Part shown: in pieces, positions 62,088 through 64,000 of the stretch
Position numbering within the stretch: position 1 is the first letter of the stretch
Layout: every line of letters starts with the position of its first letter
Source: Bacillota bacterium
GTDB lineage: Bacteria > Bacillota > Clostridia > Peptostreptococcales > Anaerovoracaceae
NCBI GenBank assembly: GCA_017432345.1
Contig: JAFRJI010000016.1
Coordinates: forward strand, 1-64,000
Length of the DNA: 64,000 nucleotides
Direction: 5' to 3'
Made by a program: the position numbers and the translations under genes
The notes under the pieces: model-generated
Told to the model about the DNA's origin: nothing
Database searches by the model: none
What the model saw: the letters and a program-made list of their open reading frames with translations, nothing else

Positions 62088-62208
62088 TTGCATTTTAGTA
62101 CAATATTTAATAAAATACAAATGTGGTTATCCCCCTGATAACCTCATTAATCTCTAATCCCAATACCCCTTTTAACAAAAGAGACCTTCGGGTCTCTTTT
62201 GTTATGCT
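62088..62208 (+). ncRNA. Candidate small RNA with C-rich loop
   Basis: Promoter TTGCAT (62088-62093), 17 bp, TAAAAT (62111-62116). The transcript would run from about 62123: hairpin GGTTATC / GATAACC with loop CCCCT (62125-62143), single-stranded linker with CCC and CCCC runs (62158-62170), then a terminator stem of 13 bp with TTCG loop (62174-62203). About 85 nt, no ORF with RBS. C-rich open stretches can pair with Shine-Dalgarno G runs (known principle of RsaE-like sRNAs). Inferred, not homologous to a family I recognise. Confidence 0.5.
62174..62203 (+). terminator. TTCG-loop terminator
   Basis: Perfect 13-bp stem AACAAAAGAGACC / GGTCTCTTTTGTT around a TTCG tetraloop; the 3' arm carries a T-run. 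Ends the candidate small RNA and any rhodanese read-through. Confidence 0.9.
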
Positions 62209-62214
62209 TTGTTA

Positions 62215-62223
62215 TGTTATAAT
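62215..62223 (+). promoter_or_regulatory. Extended -10 promoter of the YprB-like gene
   Basis: TGTTATAAT (TGn-TATAAT) with -10 at 62218-62223. The ATG at 62230 is 6 nt further, so the transcript would start at or next to the start codon. Confidence 0.6.
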
Positions 62224-62229
62224 AAATCC

Positions 62230-63255
62230 ATGAAGCACATCATTGAAACGTACGATCAGAATATATACGAAAGCGCGGTCTGGGATTTCTATTTCAAAGA
62301 CTTCCGGATCGGCGTCCTCGACATCGAGACGACCGGACTGGATCTGTCCCGGAACAAATTCATCCTGGGCGGATTGTTCAACTGCCAGACGCGGCAGCTG
62401 CACCAAATCCTGGCGGAGTGCCGGGAAGAGGAAGCGCAGACACTCAGCGAATACGTGAAGGAATTGGCGAAGCTGGATGTGGTCGTCACCTACAACGGAC
62501 GACACTTCGACTTGCCGTTTCTCGAAAAGCGGATGGAGGTGCTGACGAAAGCCGGGAAGTACCTGCAGCAGGGCGACGAACAGATCCTGCGCCGGCTCTA
62601 CGATCTGGACCTGTTCTTGGTGGTGCAGGGCCATTCACCGATCAAAAAGCTGGTCCCGAACCTGCGCCAGAAGACCATCGAAAACTACATGGGGCTTTGG
62701 GAGACGCGGACCGATGAGATCAGCGGCGCCGAAAGTGTGAACCTGTACAACCACTACGAGAAGACCGGCGATCCGGCGGCGGAGGAGAAGATTCTGCTGC
62801 ACAACAACGACGACGTGCGGCAGCTGACAAAGCTCACCAGGGTCATCAGCAAGTGCGACCTGCACCGGGCCATGTACAGCCTGGGCTTTCCGGTGGGAGA
62901 CCTGCAGGTCGGACGGCCGGTACTGCGCACCGGAGGGCTTTGTATAAGAGGAGAGCAGATGACCGACCGGGATCACTGCATCGATTACCGGGGCTTTGCA
63001 CTGGGCGAGTTCCCGGTAGAGACGATGTTCTCATCTCTGGACCGGAGTTTTGAGTTCCGCGTCCCGGTGGTGCGGAGCGGACCGCTGACCGTGATCGATC
63101 TGGAGGCGGCCGGTCTTCCGACGGAAGAGTTCGTGAAATACCCGACCTGCGAGAGCGGGTTCCTCGTCATCGAAGACGGGAAGGGGATACGGCATATGGA
63201 AATCAATCACTTTACGAAGGCATTTATTCGAAGATTTCAGGAGGAAGCATTATGA
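62230..63255 (+). CDS. YprB-like ribonuclease-H-fold exonuclease
   Basis: 341 aa. The N-terminal about 200 residues form a DEDD-type 3'-5' exonuclease domain: VLDIETTGLDL (D and E), VVTYNGRHFDLPFLEKRM (D), HNNDDVRQL (D). This resembles the YprB RNase-H-like domain of unknown in vivo role. The remaining C-terminal part shows no motif known to me. No ribosome binding site; leaderless from the TGTTATAAT box. Its stop overlaps the proC start (ATGA). Confidence 0.85.
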   Translation: MKHIIETYDQNIYESAVWDFYFKDFRIGVLDIETTGLDLSRNKFILGGLFNCQTRQLHQILAECREEEAQTLSEYVKELAKLDVVVTYNGRHFDLPFLEKRMEVLTKAGKYLQQGDEQILRRLYDLDLFLVVQGHSPIKKLVPNLRQKTIENYMGLWETRTDEISGAESVNLYNHYEKTGDPAAEEKILLHNNDDVRQLTKLTRVISKCDLHRAMYSLGFPVGDLQVGRPVLRTGGLCIRGEQMTDRDHCIDYRGFALGEFPVETMFSSLDRSFEFRVPVVRSGPLTVIDLEAAGLPTEEFVKYPTCESGFLVIEDGKGIRHMEINHFTKAFIRRFQEEAL

Positions 63256-64000
63256 TCATTGGATTTATCGGAACCGGAAATATGGGCGGGGCGATCCTCG
63301 GAGGATACGCCGCATCAAAGGCGTCGGAGGGCAACGAGCTCCTGGCCTATAATCTGAATACGGATCACTCGAAATGGGCGCTGGAAAGGACCGGCGGCCG
63401 CGTCGAGATCGCGGCGGACAACGTAGATCTTTGCAGGCGGTCGGATGTCGTCATCATCGGCGTCAAGCCGCAGGTGATCGACCCGGTGCTGGAGGAGATC
63501 ACCGGGCCGTTCAAAGAGAGAGAGGATCGCATCCTCGTCTCCATGGCAGCGGGCATCAGCATCGAACACCTTCGCTCGTTCCTGGGCGAAAAGGCCAAGA
63601 TCGTCCGCATTATGCCGAACACACCGGCCATGGTCGGCGAGGCCATGACCGCGGTGGCGCGCAACGAACTGGTCAACGACGAGGAATTCGCGCCGATTAA
63701 GGAGATTTTTGATTCCATCGGAGCGGCGGAAGAAATCGATGAAGCGCTGATCGACTGCGTCATCGGCGTTAGCGGCAGCAGCCCGGCCTACACCTATATG
63801 TACATCCAGGCGCTCGTCGAAGCGGCCGTCGCCAACGGTATGGACGAGCAAAAGGCCCGCGTGTTCGCGGCGCAGGCGGTGTTGGGCGCGGCGAAGATGG
63901 TCCTTGAGTCGCCGGAGAGCATCGAGCAGCTGCGGATCAACGTCTGCTCGCCGGGCGGAACGACCATCGAGGCGGTCAACAAACTGTTCGAGAACGGCTT
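63252..64000 (+). CDS. proC: Pyrroline-5-carboxylate reductase (3' end beyond window)
   Basis: Reads MIIGFIGTGNMGGAILGGYA, the NAD(P)-binding Rossmann start of ProC, then VIIGVKPQVIDPVLEEI, RIMPNTPAMVG and SGSSPAYTYMYIQALVEA, ending in CSPGGTTIEAV at the window edge. Catalyses the last step of proline synthesis. 249 codons visible; a little of the C terminus is missing. Starts within the stop of the YprB-like gene. Confidence 0.96.
   Translation, partial: MIIGFIGTGNMGGAILGGYAASKASEGNELLAYNLNTDHSKWALERTGGRVEIAADNVDLCRRSDVVIIGVKPQVIDPVLEEITGPFKEREDRILVSMAAGISIEHLRSFLGEKAKIVRIMPNTPAMVGEAMTAVARNELVNDEEFAPIKEIFDSIGAAEEIDEALIDCVIGVSGSSPAYTYMYIQALVEAAVANGMDEQKARVFAAQAVLGAAKMVLESPESIEQLRINVCSPGGTTIEAVNKLFENG

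Overview
The window looks like a piece of a chromosome from an anaerobic, amino-acid-fermenting member of the Clostridia (Bacillota). This rests on Gram-positive housekeeping genes (lexA, rny, ThiI without a rhodanese domain, sortase B, a Rae1-type NYN domain), strong AGGAGG ribosome binding sites, TTGACA/TATAAT promoters, two sigma-54 (-24/-12) operons with their own activators, and Stickland-type enzymes (indolepyruvate:ferredoxin oxidoreductase, phenylacetate-CoA ligase, beta-aminoacyl-CoA chemistry). A relative of the Anaerovorax/Emergencia/Mogibacterium group is my guess, not something the sequence proves. TGA is used as an ordinary stop (radC, minD), so the code is standard.

Layout. 0-6 kb: lexA with its SOS operator; then, on the minus strand, an activator gene and a sigma-54 operon of a CoA-acylating aldehyde dehydrogenase and a class-III aminotransferase that carries one in-frame TGA; also a GtrA-like membrane protein. 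6-20 kb: core genes infC-rpmI-rplT, a ribosomal GTPase fused to a Rae1-like nuclease, an FKBP lipoprotein, a glycine-riboswitch-controlled AGCS transporter, nrdR-cmk, radC, minD, rny, and cysteine desulfurase-thiI. 20-25 kb: iorAB, paaK and an ACT protein (aromatic arylpyruvate oxidation), then sortase B with a secreted transglutaminase-like protein.

27-50 kb is an accessory metabolic region, by eye more AT-rich. It holds a second sigma-54 activator with a four-gene operon (acyl-CoA dehydrogenase, beta-alanyl-CoA ammonia-lyase-like protein, two class-III CoA-transferases), a carbamoyl amidase, AraC regulators and a saccharopine-dehydrogenase-like enzyme. It also holds two diverged copies of a four-gene cassette: SSS-family sodium symporter, about 70-aa membrane protein, about 220-aa protein of unknown family, and iron-type alcohol dehydrogenase. 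One copy is followed by a Mop-type molybdenum aldehyde oxidoreductase. An XRE-HipA fusion under a 28-bp palindrome and a DMT exporter lie between the copies.

51-60.5 kb: branched-chain amino acid biosynthesis, with two divergent acetohydroxyacid synthases (ilvB-ilvN-ilvC-ilvD on minus, ilvB-ilvN-ilvE on plus) and a 135-nt structured element between ilvC and ilvD. 60.5-64 kb: flavodoxin-fold reductase, thioesterase, rhodanese, a possible small RNA, a YprB-like exonuclease and the start of proC. No tRNA, rRNA, CRISPR array or insertion sequence was seen.

Most striking: the duplicated transporter/dehydrogenase cassette with two small protein families I do not recognise, the structured element inside the ilv operon, the possible C-rich small RNA, and the in-frame TGA.
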